DNA of 54,642 nt, taken from contig CALXOO010000010.1 in NCBI GenBank assembly GCA_944390045.1, forward strand, positions 1 through 54,642, written 5' to 3'. Of this stretch, positions 1 to 8,258 are shown one piece after another. A model generated the notes under the pieces. The model was not told the origin of the DNA, made no database searches, and saw only the letters and a program-made list of their open reading frames with translations. The DNA is from an uncultured Spirochaetales bacterium (GTDB taxonomy: Bacteria > Spirochaetota > Spirochaetia > Sphaerochaetales > Sphaerochaetaceae). Position 1 is the first letter of the stretch; each line of letters begins with the position of its first letter. The translations under genes were made by a program, and so were the position numbers.

Positions 1-206
1 CCATTGGCCTACGGTAACCAATCCATGAATATGAAAGTGGTCAAATGCTGAAAAACTGATTCAGTCTGCCTGGAGAGCCTGGAAGCACATAATTGCTTGA
101 CATACAAGGAGCAACAAAATAGAAATTGGTACTTGACAGAGGTCACATCATATGAAGGTTCCATAAGCTCCCAAGTTATTTCAGAAGGAGCGCGATATCA
201 ACCGCA

Positions 207-1355
207 TTGGGTACTGTCGAGAGCTACAGAAAAAACCTGATGCTTTGGGAGCAGTCCGACAGGAAATGCAAGCGCCCCAGGCTGAAGATCAACAGAAATG
301 TCATGCCAGTTTTCTTCAAGGACAACATGTTCACCATTTCAAAAGATGGCGATGAATATGACTGTTCCATCAAGCTGAGAATCCGAAATGACTGGATATG
401 GAAGAGCTTCATATTCAGGAAGACCGATCTGGCATATCTTGAGAAGAAGGGCCTGAGGCTAGAAGATGCAATGAGCCCTGTGCTGAAGAAGAAGGGCAAA
501 AGGTTTGCATTATGCTTCTCGTTCAAGACAGGCTCACAGCTGGCTGAAACAAAGAAAAGAATACTCTCATGCGACATAGGAATAAACAACGCTGCAGTCA
601 TGTCGGTGATGGAAGAGGACGGTACTGTCATAGCGAGAAGGTTCACCTCCTTCCCTGTAGAAGAAGACCGTTTCAACTCCATCCTGCATGAGATCAGAAA
701 AGCGCATTCCGCATCGTTCTGCAAGACGCATCGTCTGAACAGGTATGCTGATAACTACAATGAGGCATTGTCGATAAAGACAGCTTCGGCGATTGTGAAG
801 ATAGCGGCCGAATTCAGCTGCGATGCGATCGTGATGGAGAACCTCAGAAAACAGAAGGGAAAGAAGTATGGCTCAAAGGCCATGCGCCTTGTTCTGTGGA
901 GGAAGAGGGATATCGCAAAGAGGGTGGAAAGGCTTGCGCATTCAAGGGGGATAAGGTTTTCGACCGTATGCGCATGGAATACATCGCGTCTTGCCTATGA
1001 TGGATCTGGAGAGGTCAAGAGGGATAAAGCCAACCGTAGCCTCTGCACCTTCTCCACGGGCAAGAGGTACAACTGCGACCTGTCCGCTTCGTATAACATC
1101 GGAGCGAGGTATTTCGCCAGAGAAATCTGGAAATCGTTGCCTGAGAAGGCAGCGTCCACGCTTAAGGCCAAAGTTCCTGAGCTGTGGTACGGAGCACATT
1201 GCACACTGTCTACCTTAAGAGATCTCTATGCGGTGAAGGATGAACTTCCTGAACTGAGTTCAGATTGTTCGGTAGAAGTGCATTCCCTGCCTTCTAAAGA
1301 GGCAACTGGGATTACCCAGCCAGAGGGAAGCTCCATCTATAACTGCAAGGTTTAG
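207..1355 (+). CDS. tnpB: TnpB-type RNA-guided nuclease of an IS200/IS605 element, 5' end probably lost
   Basis: The C-terminal two thirds carry the RuvC-like triad of TnpB: D123 in SCDIGINNAA, E211 in VMENLRKQKG and D291 in CDLSASYNIGARYF. The zinc-finger region between the last two is the reduced type, with C255, C280 and C290, rather than two clean CxxC pairs. The listed start is a TTG at 207. The same frame is open back to 156 without an ATG, and those codons (LPSYFRRSAIST) look like the normal TnpB N-terminal region, so the true start has been lost by truncation or frameshift further upstream. No tnpA transposase lies nearby, so the element could move only with help in trans. TnpB proteins are RNA-guided DNA nucleases that favour retention of their elements. 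Family assignment is firm; activity is doubtful. Confidence 0.8.
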   Translation: MGTVESYRKNLMLWEQSDRKCKRPRLKINRNVMPVFFKDNMFTISKDGDEYDCSIKLRIRNDWIWKSFIFRKTDLAYLEKKGLRLEDAMSPVLKKKGKRFALCFSFKTGSQLAETKKRILSCDIGINNAAVMSVMEEDGTVIARRFTSFPVEEDRFNSILHEIRKAHSASFCKTHRLNRYADNYNEALSIKTASAIVKIAAEFSCDAIVMENLRKQKGKKYGSKAMRLVLWRKRDIAKRVERLAHSRGIRFSTVCAWNTSRLAYDGSGEVKRDKANRSLCTFSTGKRYNCDLSASYNIGARYFAREIWKSLPEKAASTLKAKVPELWYGAHCTLSTLRDLYAVKDELPELSSDCSVEVHSLPSKEATGITQPEGSSIYNCKV

Positions 1356-1368
1356 ATGGAGAGGCTTC
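1329..1368 (+). other. Hairpin at the 3' end of tnpB, likely right end/omega-RNA scaffold
   Basis: An inverted repeat spans the tnpB stop codon: CTCCATCTA at 1331-1339 pairs with TAGATGGAG at 1353-1361, and GAAG just before pairs with CTTC just after a short bulge. IS200/IS605 elements carry subterminal hairpins, and the TnpB guide RNA comes from the 3' end of the gene and the right end of the element. The sequence at 1354-1372 recurs, 16 of 19 bases identical, at the very end of the window. Confidence 0.5.
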
Positions 1369-1498
1369 ACATGACCCGGGACAGCTCGCGGAGGTTGTCT
1401 CTCTCTCCTCCTTTGAGTGCACTGAATACAATCGATTTAGTATAATTGACTCTAGTATAACTGATAATACTAAAAACTGAGTCAGCAGTCAGCCGGTG

Positions 1499-1771
1499 TC
1501 ATTCCTTTCTGACGGTGAGTATGACGGCCACGTCTTGGGGAGTCCTTCCATCCCGGTGTATTAGGGGAGGGGTGATGCTGCCAGCCAGTGCGAATGTCAT
1601 ACAGCCACCTGCCGCACGGCCGTAGAGATTCTTATCCACCGGAGTGCTTCTGTCTGCCTTCTGCACGGGAAAGGGGCAGGGGATGCAGATCAGACCTGAG
1701 CATCTGGTCCTGAGGCTGAAAACTGGAAAGGCAGAGAGAAGGGCAGGCCTTTGACGACCCGCCCCGCATTG
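1499..1771 (-). other. Open frame continuing past the stop of the dehydrogenase gene; no recognised gene
   Basis: This 416-base gap between tnpB and the dehydrogenase has no independent gene that I recognise. On the minus strand the dehydrogenase frame continues after its TGA (1772-1774) for 90 open codons until TGA at 1499-1501. The translation is rich in Cys and Pro at first and ends in RDGRTPQDVAVILTVRKE. The stretch around STPVDKNLYGR faintly recalls argininosuccinate synthase, but not enough to assign. It may be a remnant, a stop-codon readthrough extension, or a dispersed non-coding repeat. Confidence 0.2.
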
Positions 1772-2674
1772 TCACTCAGAGAGCATCTTCTCTATATTGT
1801 CCAGCACTTTGCGGCTCATCAGGTCATAGGCCTCCTCTGTCATGCCTGCAGAGGCATCCGGGCACAGGACGTTTTTCCTGTTCCTGACGTCCGGGTAGAT
1901 GTCGCCGACGGCACCTGCAGTATCCGCAATGAAAGTGTTCGAATCATCGCTGATCCACCTGCCAAGCGCATCCATGTCTGATGCCGGTCCGATTGAGGTG
2001 TTTATCATGATCTTGCCGCTTCCAAGGAGCCTGAACTCCTCCTCGTGCAGGAGGATGACGCCTTTGTTGAGGCAGGTGATCACGACTTCACTGGAGGCAA
2101 GCAGCTCATGAAGAGGGCAGAAGTGCATGTCCTCTGCCTCACATTCCGGCTTGACTGATCTGGCGTAGTAGCTGATCCTGGCCCCGAGTGACTTGAGGGC
2201 CCTGGCCGTCATCTGGCCGCTGGTGCCGAATCCGACGAAGCCTATCCTCAGTCCGGTCAGCTCCTTCGGCCTGCTGTGCCACATGGGCCAGTCATAGCCG
2301 TGAAGGACCCGGACCAGTGCGTATATGACGAACTCGGTCACGCCCCTGTCACCATAGTCCCTGATCCCGTAGACGGTTATTCCGTGTTTCTCCGCATAGC
2401 CGATGTCGACATTGGCACTCTCCTTGGAGTAGAGGGAGCAGCACATGCCCACATACCTGAGCTCCGGACAGCGCGAGAGCACTGAGGCCGGAACCGCCGG
2501 CTGGGTCCTGACAAGGATGGCATCCGCATCACCGATCCTGCGGACAAGCTCATCCTCATCCTCAGGGAGACTGTCATAGCGGATTATCTGGCTTGCATGA
2601 CAGGAAAGTTTTTCCTCTGCCCAGTCCTGAAGCCCGACAGGACCGACTTCAACAAGTTTTCTGAATTTTCTCAT
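1772..2674 (-). CDS. D-isomer-specific 2-hydroxyacid dehydrogenase-like protein with altered active site
   Basis: The protein (300 aa) has the two-lobe layout of the D-2-hydroxyacid dehydrogenase family, with an NAD-binding GxGxxG at residues 148-153 (GFGTSG). The catalytic landmarks of the family are replaced. The N-x-A-R-G segment reads INTSIGPASD, without Arg. The region that normally holds the catalytic Glu reads IADTAGAVGD, and the P-H of the C-terminal part is CPDASAGM, with Asp for His. Either a different reaction is catalysed or the protein binds dinucleotide without classical dehydrogenase chemistry. It is the last gene of a minus-strand run with the aspartate-dehydrogenase-like gene (13-bp gap) and the lacI-type gene, so it is probably made with the sulfatase/ABC locus on the other strand. 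Its frame stays open after the TGA stop. Confidence 0.75.
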   Translation of the reverse strand: MRKFRKLVEVGPVGLQDWAEEKLSCHASQIIRYDSLPEDEDELVRRIGDADAILVRTQPAVPASVLSRCPELRYVGMCCSLYSKESANVDIGYAEKHGITVYGIRDYGDRGVTEFVIYALVRVLHGYDWPMWHSRPKELTGLRIGFVGFGTSGQMTARALKSLGARISYYARSVKPECEAEDMHFCPLHELLASSEVVITCLNKGVILLHEEEFRLLGSGKIMINTSIGPASDMDALGRWISDDSNTFIADTAGAVGDIYPDVRNRKNVLCPDASAGMTEEAYDLMSRKVLDNIEKMLSE

Positions 2675-2687
2675 AGTCCGCAGTCTC

Positions 2688-3479
2688 CTAGAAGAACATC
2701 ATTCTCGATGTCAGGTTCCTCATCAGGGCGACAACGGACCAGGCGGCGATGTCGCTTTTGGCAGAGTAGATGTCAACCGTGGCTTTCAGCCCTTCTGTCT
2801 CGACAGTGATGCAGTGGTCATCTCCTGTGAAATCCGGCACGCTGGTTATCACCGCGCTGGCGGTCCGGGGACCGGTGGTGGCCAGGGCTGAGGCAACTGC
2901 GACATTGACCTTGGTGGGCAGGAGGGCGATCGCCTCACTGGTTGAACCGGAGAAGACGGTCTTCTCTGCACTGTCAAGGCTCTCATCGTAAAGCGGCGTG
3001 TTCATCAGCGACTTCGGTCCCTTGTGGGTGTGTATTCCCGCCTTTATGTCCCAGCCGGAGGACTTTGCCATGAGCGAGAGTGTGCTGAGCACGTCAAAGC
3101 CTCCGACCGCGCCTGAGGGAATATGAATCCTTGAGTCTCCTTTTCCCGCAGCCTCAAGACAGCGCTGCCTGAAGTCCTCGTCCGCAAATGCCCCGATCGA
3201 GAGCGGTATGATGCTGATGCCGTTCTCAAGAGCCCTGACTGCGAAGTCCTTGAGCAGGGCTATCGAGGCCGTCTCGACAATATAATCCGGGCGGGCCTGG
3301 ATGATCTCATCCATGCTCCGGGCCACGCGGGCTCCCGTGCCTTCTGCCAGGGTGAGGGCATCCTCAGTCTTCCTGGAGAAGAGGGCAGTCAGGCTGTAGC
3401 CTTCCAGAAGCCCGTCCTCATACGCCTTTCTCACAATCCTTCCAAGATGTCCGCATCCTGCGATTGCAAATGTCTTCAT
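2688..3479 (-). CDS. Aspartate dehydrogenase-like NAD(P)-dependent oxidoreductase (DUF108 type)
   Basis: The N-terminus is a Rossmann fold starting MKTFAIAGCGHLG. The middle has IPSGAVGGFD, and the C-terminal half has LPTKVNVAVASALA followed by a DDHCITVETEG segment whose His matches the catalytic His of L-aspartate dehydrogenases. Family members oxidise L-aspartate to iminoaspartate (NAD synthesis) or act on related amino acids. The segment that usually reads TTRKPP is here THKGPKSL, so the substrate may differ. The length (263 aa) is normal. A good ribosome binding site lies upstream, between this gene and the lacI-type regulator. Its place beside a sulfonate/sulfate-ester uptake operon suggests catabolism of an amino-acid-like compound rather than NAD synthesis; that part is inference. 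Confidence 0.75.
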   Translation of the reverse strand: MKTFAIAGCGHLGRIVRKAYEDGLLEGYSLTALFSRKTEDALTLAEGTGARVARSMDEIIQARPDYIVETASIALLKDFAVRALENGISIIPLSIGAFADEDFRQRCLEAAGKGDSRIHIPSGAVGGFDVLSTLSLMAKSSGWDIKAGIHTHKGPKSLMNTPLYDESLDSAEKTVFSGSTSEAIALLPTKVNVAVASALATTGPRTASAVITSVPDFTGDDHCITVETEGLKATVDIYSAKSDIAAWSVVALMRNLTSRMMFF

Positions 3480-3547
3480 TCAAAACCTCCTCACAATACT
3501 TTCACAGAAAAGAGGGGAAATGGAAAGACAGGCCGGACTGATCCGCA

Positions 3548-4633
3548 TCAGACTTTCTCCCCGCCGTCCTGCCACTGCCCGGACGGCCTTGGCCGCTGGC
3601 TGATCTCCTTCCAGTGCTCCCTGAGGAGTATGCGGGTCTTGATGTAGTTGTCACGCTCGATATCCCCGGCTCCGGTGAGTATTGAGAACATGGTCTTCAT
3701 CGCGGTGTGCCCCTGCAGTGACGGCTGCTGGGCAATGATGGCCATGACGGCGCGTTCCTCGAGTGCCTTGTTGATCATCCGTGAGCAGTCATAAGCGATG
3801 ATCTTGGCCCTGCCGAAGAAGCCGGCATCACGCATCGCCGTCAGGCAGCCGGTCCCGAAGGCCCCGGGGCAGATGATCAGGTCTGTGTCCGGGTGCTCTG
3901 CCAGTTTGCGGCTGGTGAGCCTGTAGTCGGAGATCTCATCGCTGGACAGCTCGACGCATTCCTGCAGCCTGATTGACGGATACTCTGACTCGAGTGTCCC
4001 TGTCAGTCCCCTGAGCCTCAGCCTGTGGCCATACATCGCCAGACTCGGGATCAGGACCAGAAGCCGTCCGCCCTGCGGCGCGCACAGGTGCAGCAGGCCT
4101 GCCGCTATCTGTCCGCTGAGCTCATAGTCGCAGCCGACAAAGCTGCTGTATGAGACACCCTCGATGAGGTTTGTCAGAAAGACCACCGGAATGCCTGAGC
4201 GGGCGACATCCTCAAGCCGGGCGCTGATGCGCTCATCGCAGATTGGCACTATGATTATCCCGTTGGTCTTCTCCTCGAGTGCCCTGTCTATGTTGGCCAG
4301 CTGGTCATCAGCATTGAAGTCCACAGAGAACTTGATGTCCACGCTGACTCCGTAGTCCACAAGCTCATCGTATCCCTGCTTAATTCCGACCAGAACATCT
4401 TCGAAAAAGGTGTTTGTCCGTCGTATGTGGAGGATGATGGTGATGCGCAGATTGTCCTTCCGCCGGCTCAGTCCCTTCGCGATCTGGTTCGGCCTGTAGC
4501 CGAGTTCCTTCGCGATCTTCTTGATCCGTTCGGCGACCAGCGGGTTGACGCGTCCCCTGTCGTGGAGCGCCCTGTCCACGGTTCCGGCGGATACACCGGC
4601 CATGGCCGCAATGTCCTTGAGTGTCGTTCCCAT
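3548..4633 (-). CDS. LacI-family transcriptional regulator
   Basis: The protein has 361 residues. The N-terminal helix-turn-helix (TLKDIAAMAGVSAGTVDRAL) and hinge helix (YRPNQIAKGLSRRK) are typical of LacI/GalR repressors, followed by a periplasmic-binding-protein-like ligand domain of about 290 residues. The gene is transcribed away from the ABC/sulfatase operon. A near-perfect LacI-type palindrome sits just after the promoter of that operon (4790-4809), and a half-site-like stretch (GTGCGTAAAC, 4651-4660) lies in the regulator's own leader, so it probably represses both. A TATAAT on the minus strand at 4690-4685 is a plausible -10. The inducer is expected to be the imported compound or a product of it. 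Confidence 0.9.
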   Translation of the reverse strand: MGTTLKDIAAMAGVSAGTVDRALHDRGRVNPLVAERIKKIAKELGYRPNQIAKGLSRRKDNLRITIILHIRRTNTFFEDVLVGIKQGYDELVDYGVSVDIKFSVDFNADDQLANIDRALEEKTNGIIIVPICDERISARLEDVARSGIPVVFLTNLIEGVSYSSFVGCDYELSGQIAAGLLHLCAPQGGRLLVLIPSLAMYGHRLRLRGLTGTLESEYPSIRLQECVELSSDEISDYRLTSRKLAEHPDTDLIICPGAFGTGCLTAMRDAGFFGRAKIIAYDCSRMINKALEERAVMAIIAQQPSLQGHTAMKTMFSILTGAGDIERDNYIKTRILLREHWKEISQRPRPSGQWQDGGEKV

Positions 4634-4748
4634 CTGTCCTCCTCCCGCGTGTGCGTAAACATATTAGCGGTCTTTTCTGTTCTTATTATACCATCGATTC
4701 ACCTAAATATGTATGGGAAAATGAACTAGGAAACGCGGAAAATAATTG

Positions 4749-4776
4749 TTGACAAATGACCAATCTGTGATATGGT
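4749..4776 (+). promoter_or_regulatory. Sigma70-type promoter of the ABC/sulfatase operon
   Basis: TTGACA at 4749-4754 and TATGGT at 4771-4776 are separated by 16 bases. The predicted transcription start is near 4783, immediately upstream of the palindromic operator. Confidence 0.65.
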
Positions 4777-4789
4777 TTTGATTGTAAGG

Positions 4790-4809
4790 TTGCGTGCACG
4801 TACACGCAA
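4790..4809 (+). promoter_or_regulatory. LacI-type operator
   Basis: TTGCGTG and CACGCAA flank a six-base centre CACGTA, giving a 20-bp near-perfect palindrome with the central CG typical of LacI/GalR operators. It lies just downstream of the promoter, where a bound repressor would block early elongation or initiation. Confidence 0.75.
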
Positions 4810-4829
4810 AACTCAAAAGGAGGAGTATG

Positions 4830-5879
4830 ATGAGAAAAATTTTGATTGGACTGATGTGCCTTGTTGCCGCCACTGGAGCGGTCTTTGCCGCCGGTTCCGG
4901 TGAGACTGTCGCTGACGGTTCCGGTGCCGTGCTGCGCGTGGGACTTCTCCCGCTTTCTGTCGGAGTGCCCGTACAGTATGCTGCGGACCAGGGCTGGTTC
5001 GAGGAGGAAGGGCTGAATGTCGAGCTTGAGTACTTCGCCACCGGTGCTCCGGTCAATGAGGCGATCGCCGCTGAGGAAATCGATGTCGCTGCATCCGGCT
5101 TCGCATCCGTCTATTCGCTAGCCAATGCCGGCTGTGTGTGGCTGGCTGACATCAACACGACCGGAGGAATGGGAATCTACGCCAGAGAGGGCAGCCCCGT
5201 GGTCGCGGCCGGAAACACAATTGCAGAGCTTCCTGAAGTGCTTGGCTCAGCAGACACACTGAGAGGCATCCAGATCCTCGAGCCGCTCGGAACCGCCGGC
5301 CAGTACATGGTTGAGAGCTATGTCGGACTTTTCGGACTCCAGCCCGGTGATGTGCAGCAGGTCAACATGGAGTGGGCTCCTGCCTTCCAGGCCTACCAGA
5401 CCGGAGAGGGCGATCTGTGTGCGGGCAATCCTCCATACAGCTACCAGATGGAGGAGATCGGCTATACCAAGGTCTGCAGCTTCGAGGACGTCACCGGTGT
5501 CGACATGATGGACGGACTCTTCGCCCGCGGTGAGGTCGTCGCCTCAAGGCCGCAGGACATCACTGCGTTCGTCAAGTGCATCGTGCGCGCCATGGATGAC
5601 CTCCAGGATGAGGAAGTCAGGAAGGAGTACACCACGAAGTTCTATGATGAGAACGGTGTCGCATTCTCAGAGTCTGACCTGATGCACGAGATTGAGGACA
5701 GGGCCTATGTCGGAACCGAGTACATGAGCCAGGACGGCTACAAGCTCGGCGAGGCCTGGATCGCGATCACGGACTTCCTGGTGAGCGCACAGAAGATCAC
5801 TGAGGACAATGCCCCGAACGTGGCAGCCTCCATCAACACAGAAATCATTTCCAACGCGACCGGAATGGACATCAACTGA
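4830..5879 (+). CDS. ABC transporter solute-binding protein, NMT1/TauA/SsuA type
   Basis: After a short basic and hydrophobic leader ending VFAAGSGET, the protein follows the NMT1/SsuA-like pattern: VGLLPLSVGVPVQYAADQ, then GWFEEEGLNVELEYFATGAP. This family binds taurine, aliphatic sulfonates, nitrate, bicarbonate, thiamine precursors and similar small anions or zwitterions. ATG codons stand at 4827 and 4830; AGGAGG at 4818-4823 is better spaced for 4830. Leader cleavage is probable, and a lipobox is not clear. First gene of a six-gene operon with two permeases, two ATPases and a sulfatase; a sulfated or sulfonated organic compound is the natural guess for the ligand. A strong hairpin directly after the gene may raise its expression over the later genes. 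Confidence 0.85.
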   Translation: MRKILIGLMCLVAATGAVFAAGSGETVADGSGAVLRVGLLPLSVGVPVQYAADQGWFEEEGLNVELEYFATGAPVNEAIAAEEIDVAASGFASVYSLANAGCVWLADINTTGGMGIYAREGSPVVAAGNTIAELPEVLGSADTLRGIQILEPLGTAGQYMVESYVGLFGLQPGDVQQVNMEWAPAFQAYQTGEGDLCAGNPPYSYQMEEIGYTKVCSFEDVTGVDMMDGLFARGEVVASRPQDITAFVKCIVRAMDDLQDEEVRKEYTTKFYDENGVAFSESDLMHEIEDRAYVGTEYMSQDGYKLGEAWIAITDFLVSAQKITEDNAPNVAASINTEIISNATGMDIN

Positions 5880-5890
5880 CTGACGTGAAT

Positions 5891-5909
5891 GGGAGGCCGG
5901 CGGCCTCCC
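5891..5909 (+). other. Intercistronic hairpin after the binding-protein gene
   Basis: GGGAGGCC (5891-5898) and GGCCTCCC (5902-5909) form a perfect 8-bp stem with a 3-base loop and no following T run. Such hairpins behind binding-protein genes commonly protect the upstream message from 3' exonucleases or reduce readthrough. Confidence 0.6.
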
Positions 5910-5925
5910 TCCCCTGGAGGGAAAA

Positions 5926-6705
5926 GTGGCAAGCAAGAAGAAAAGCTATGTATGGCTGTCGGTCCTGTCACTGGTTGTGTTCATCGGAATCTGGTACCTG
6001 GCGTGCGACGTCCTGAAACTCACCAAGGCGTCGACACTGCCGGGGCCCGTGACCGTTGTCGGAACCTTCATTGACAAACTGACACAGACGGCTCCTGATG
6101 GAGCGACTCTATTCCAGCATATCGGCTCCTCGCTTCAGATCGCGATGAGCGGCTGGGCCATGGGTGTCATCATCGGCACTCCGCTGGGAATCGCAATGGC
6201 CTGGTACAAGAAGATCGACCTCTATGCCAGACCTCTTTTCGATCTGATCAGACCCGTTCCCGGACTGGCCTGGATCCCGCTGATGATCCTGCTTTTCGGA
6301 ATCGGGCTCACCTCGAAGATCGTGACAGTCTTCCTCTCGGCCTTTGTCCCCTGCGTGCTCAACAGCTACACGGGAATCAGGCAGACGAAAGACGTGCATC
6401 TGTGGGTCGGACAGACCTTCGGAGCCTCTGACTTCCAGATGCTGATGAAGATCGCCGTCCCGACCTCGCTTCCCCTGGTGATGACCGGCGTGCGTGTCGC
6501 GCTGGGAGCCTCCTGGACCTGTATTGTAGCGGCAGAGATGCTGGCCAGCACGAAGGGACTGGGCTACATGATCCAGCAGGCGAGGGGAATTTACCGCCCG
6601 GATATCATCATATGCGGCATGATCACCATCGGAGTGATCGGCGCATTGTTCTCATGGCTTCTCACGCTGGTTGAGAAGAAAGTCATAAAAGGAGTGAAGC
6701 GATGA
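5926..6705 (+). CDS. ABC transporter permease, SsuC/TauC type (first)
   Basis: The protein (259 aa) has about six hydrophobic segments and the binding-protein-dependent transport signature near the end of the domain: FGASDFQMLMKIAVPTSLPL followed by the EAA-loop-type Gly. GTG at 5926 with GGAGG at 5916-5920 is the start. It overlaps the second permease by four bases (ATGA). Together the two permeases would form a heterodimeric membrane channel; many SsuC/TauC importers use a homodimer, so two different permease and two different ATPase subunits mark this as a heteromeric system. Confidence 0.88.
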   Translation: MASKKKSYVWLSVLSLVVFIGIWYLACDVLKLTKASTLPGPVTVVGTFIDKLTQTAPDGATLFQHIGSSLQIAMSGWAMGVIIGTPLGIAMAWYKKIDLYARPLFDLIRPVPGLAWIPLMILLFGIGLTSKIVTVFLSAFVPCVLNSYTGIRQTKDVHLWVGQTFGASDFQMLMKIAVPTSLPLVMTGVRVALGASWTCIVAAEMLASTKGLGYMIQQARGIYRPDIIICGMITIGVIGALFSWLLTLVEKKVIKGVKR

Positions 6706-7496
6706 CAGGCCGCAGCTTGAAAGGTGTCGGCAGCTACAGGAAGATAGGCGCTGCCGCGATCTCAATCGCCGTGTTCCTCCTGATCTGGCAGCTCGCCGTC
6801 ATGTTCACCGATGTCGGGATTGTCATGGTGGGACCGGTGGAGGTCATAGGACGCTTCTTCGTAAGCATGGTCGAGCCGATCGGCCATGACACGATCCAGA
6901 TGCATATCCTCTGGTCTCTGTCCAGAGTCATGACCGGCTTCATACTGGGCTCGGTCCTGGGTATTGTGCTCGGTATCCTGATGGGCTGGTTCCGTCCCAT
7001 GAACGCGCTCTTCAGGCCGTTGTATGAGATCATCAGGCCCATTCCGCCGATTGCCTGGATTCCGCTCTCGATCGTCTGGTTCGGAATAGGAGAGCCCTCG
7101 AAGTACTTCATCATCTTCCTGGCGGCCTTCTCCGCCATAACGATGAATGCCTTCGCAGGCGTGAAGGCCGTCGATCCCGAGCTGATCGGTGCGGCCAGAA
7201 TGCTGGGAGCAAACAACCGCCAGGTGTTCACCACAATAGTCCTTCCTTCCTGTGTCCCTCATATCTTCGCAGGACTGCAGATCGCGATCGGCTCTTCCTG
7301 GGCCACCGTCGTCGCGGCTGAGATGGTCAGGGCCTCGCAGGGAGTCGGCTGGGTCATCATCCGCGGTCAGGATTCCAACAGCACCGTCCAGATCATGGTC
7401 GGCATCGTGGCCGTCGGCATCGTCGGTTTCGCACTCGCCGTGCTGATGAGATGGATCGAGGCCAGGCTGTGCGCCTGGAATGTGAGGGGTAAGTGA
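6702..7496 (+). CDS. ABC transporter permease, SsuC/TauC type (second)
   Basis: Paralogue of the preceding permease (264 aa). The matching EAA loop reads AARMLGANNRQVFTTIVLPS. The ATG overlaps the stop of the first permease, and its own stop overlaps the start region of the first ATPase gene, so the genes are translationally coupled. Predicted to pair with the first permease in the cytoplasmic membrane. Confidence 0.88.
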   Translation: MTGRSLKGVGSYRKIGAAAISIAVFLLIWQLAVMFTDVGIVMVGPVEVIGRFFVSMVEPIGHDTIQMHILWSLSRVMTGFILGSVLGIVLGILMGWFRPMNALFRPLYEIIRPIPPIAWIPLSIVWFGIGEPSKYFIIFLAAFSAITMNAFAGVKAVDPELIGAARMLGANNRQVFTTIVLPSCVPHIFAGLQIAIGSSWATVVAAEMVRASQGVGWVIIRGQDSNSTVQIMVGIVAVGIVGFALAVLMRWIEARLCAWNVRGK

Positions 7497-8248
7497 TGAA
7501 AGACATGATAATCTGCGAGAAGGTCTCCAAGACCTTCGAGACCGCACGCGGCAATGTTGACGTCATCGGCGATGTCAGTCTCACCGTGCACGAGAATGAG
7601 CTGCTCGTGCTCTTCGGACCCGGCCAGTGCGGCAAGAGCACCCTGCTTAACTGCATGTCGGGCCTTGAGCCTGTCACTTCCGGCTCCGTGACCATCAACG
7701 GACGGCACATCGACTCTCCCGGCCCGGACAGGGGAGTGGTATACCAGCGCACCGCGCTCTTCCCCTGGCTGACCGTCATGGGGAATGTCGAGTACGGCCC
7801 GAAGGTGCGCGGCATGGACAAGAAGGAGAGGAGGGAAAAGGCACAGTACTACATCAACCTGGTGGGGCTGGAAGGCTTTGAGAACTCCTATCCGAATCAG
7901 CTGTCAGGCGGCATGCAGCAGCGCGTCGGCATCGCGAGGGCTTACTGCAACGAGCCGGATGTCCTCTTCATGGATGAGCCTTTCGGCCACCTTGACGCCC
8001 AGACCAGGTACCTCATGCAGGAAGACCTGATCAAGATCTGGGAGAAGGAGAAGAGGACTGTCGTATTCGTGACGAACAATATCGAGGAGGCCGTCTACCT
8101 GGCCGACAGGATAGCGGTGCTCACCAACTGCCCGACAAGGGTGAAGACAGAGTTTGAGATCACTCTCCCGCGCCCGAGGAACTACGTCGATCCGGAATTC
8201 CTCAGACTGCGCGAGGAGATAGGTTCTGTCGTCGACAAGTCGCTTTGA
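7496..8248 (+). CDS. ABC transporter ATPase 1, SsuB/TauB type, with defective ATP-site motifs of its own
   Basis: Walker A is GPGQCGKST (the usual second Gly is Gln), signature LSGGMQQRVGIARA, Walker B VLFMDEPFGHLD with its catalytic Glu, and Q-loop VVYQRTALFPWL. The switch (H-loop) position, normally VTHD/N, is VTNN: the His is Asn. So the nucleotide-binding face of this subunit is impaired while its signature motif is canonical. ATG at 7496 follows GAGGGG at 5-base spacing; a GTG at 7493 is the alternative. Expected to pair with ATPase 2, encoded next. Confidence 0.88.
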   Translation: MKDMIICEKVSKTFETARGNVDVIGDVSLTVHENELLVLFGPGQCGKSTLLNCMSGLEPVTSGSVTINGRHIDSPGPDRGVVYQRTALFPWLTVMGNVEYGPKVRGMDKKERREKAQYYINLVGLEGFENSYPNQLSGGMQQRVGIARAYCNEPDVLFMDEPFGHLDAQTRYLMQEDLIKIWEKEKRTVVFVTNNIEEAVYLADRIAVLTNCPTRVKTEFEITLPRPRNYVDPEFLRLREEIGSVVDKSL

Positions 8249-8258
8249 GGAGGACGTG

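Noticed and set aside
942..1218. Three overlapping small open frames inside tnpB
   Set aside because: All lie within the conserved RuvC and zinc-finger region of tnpB in other frames.
1499..1771. argG (argininosuccinate synthase) remnant
   Set aside because: Only a short stretch (STPVDKNLYGR) is similar; the flanking residues do not follow that family.
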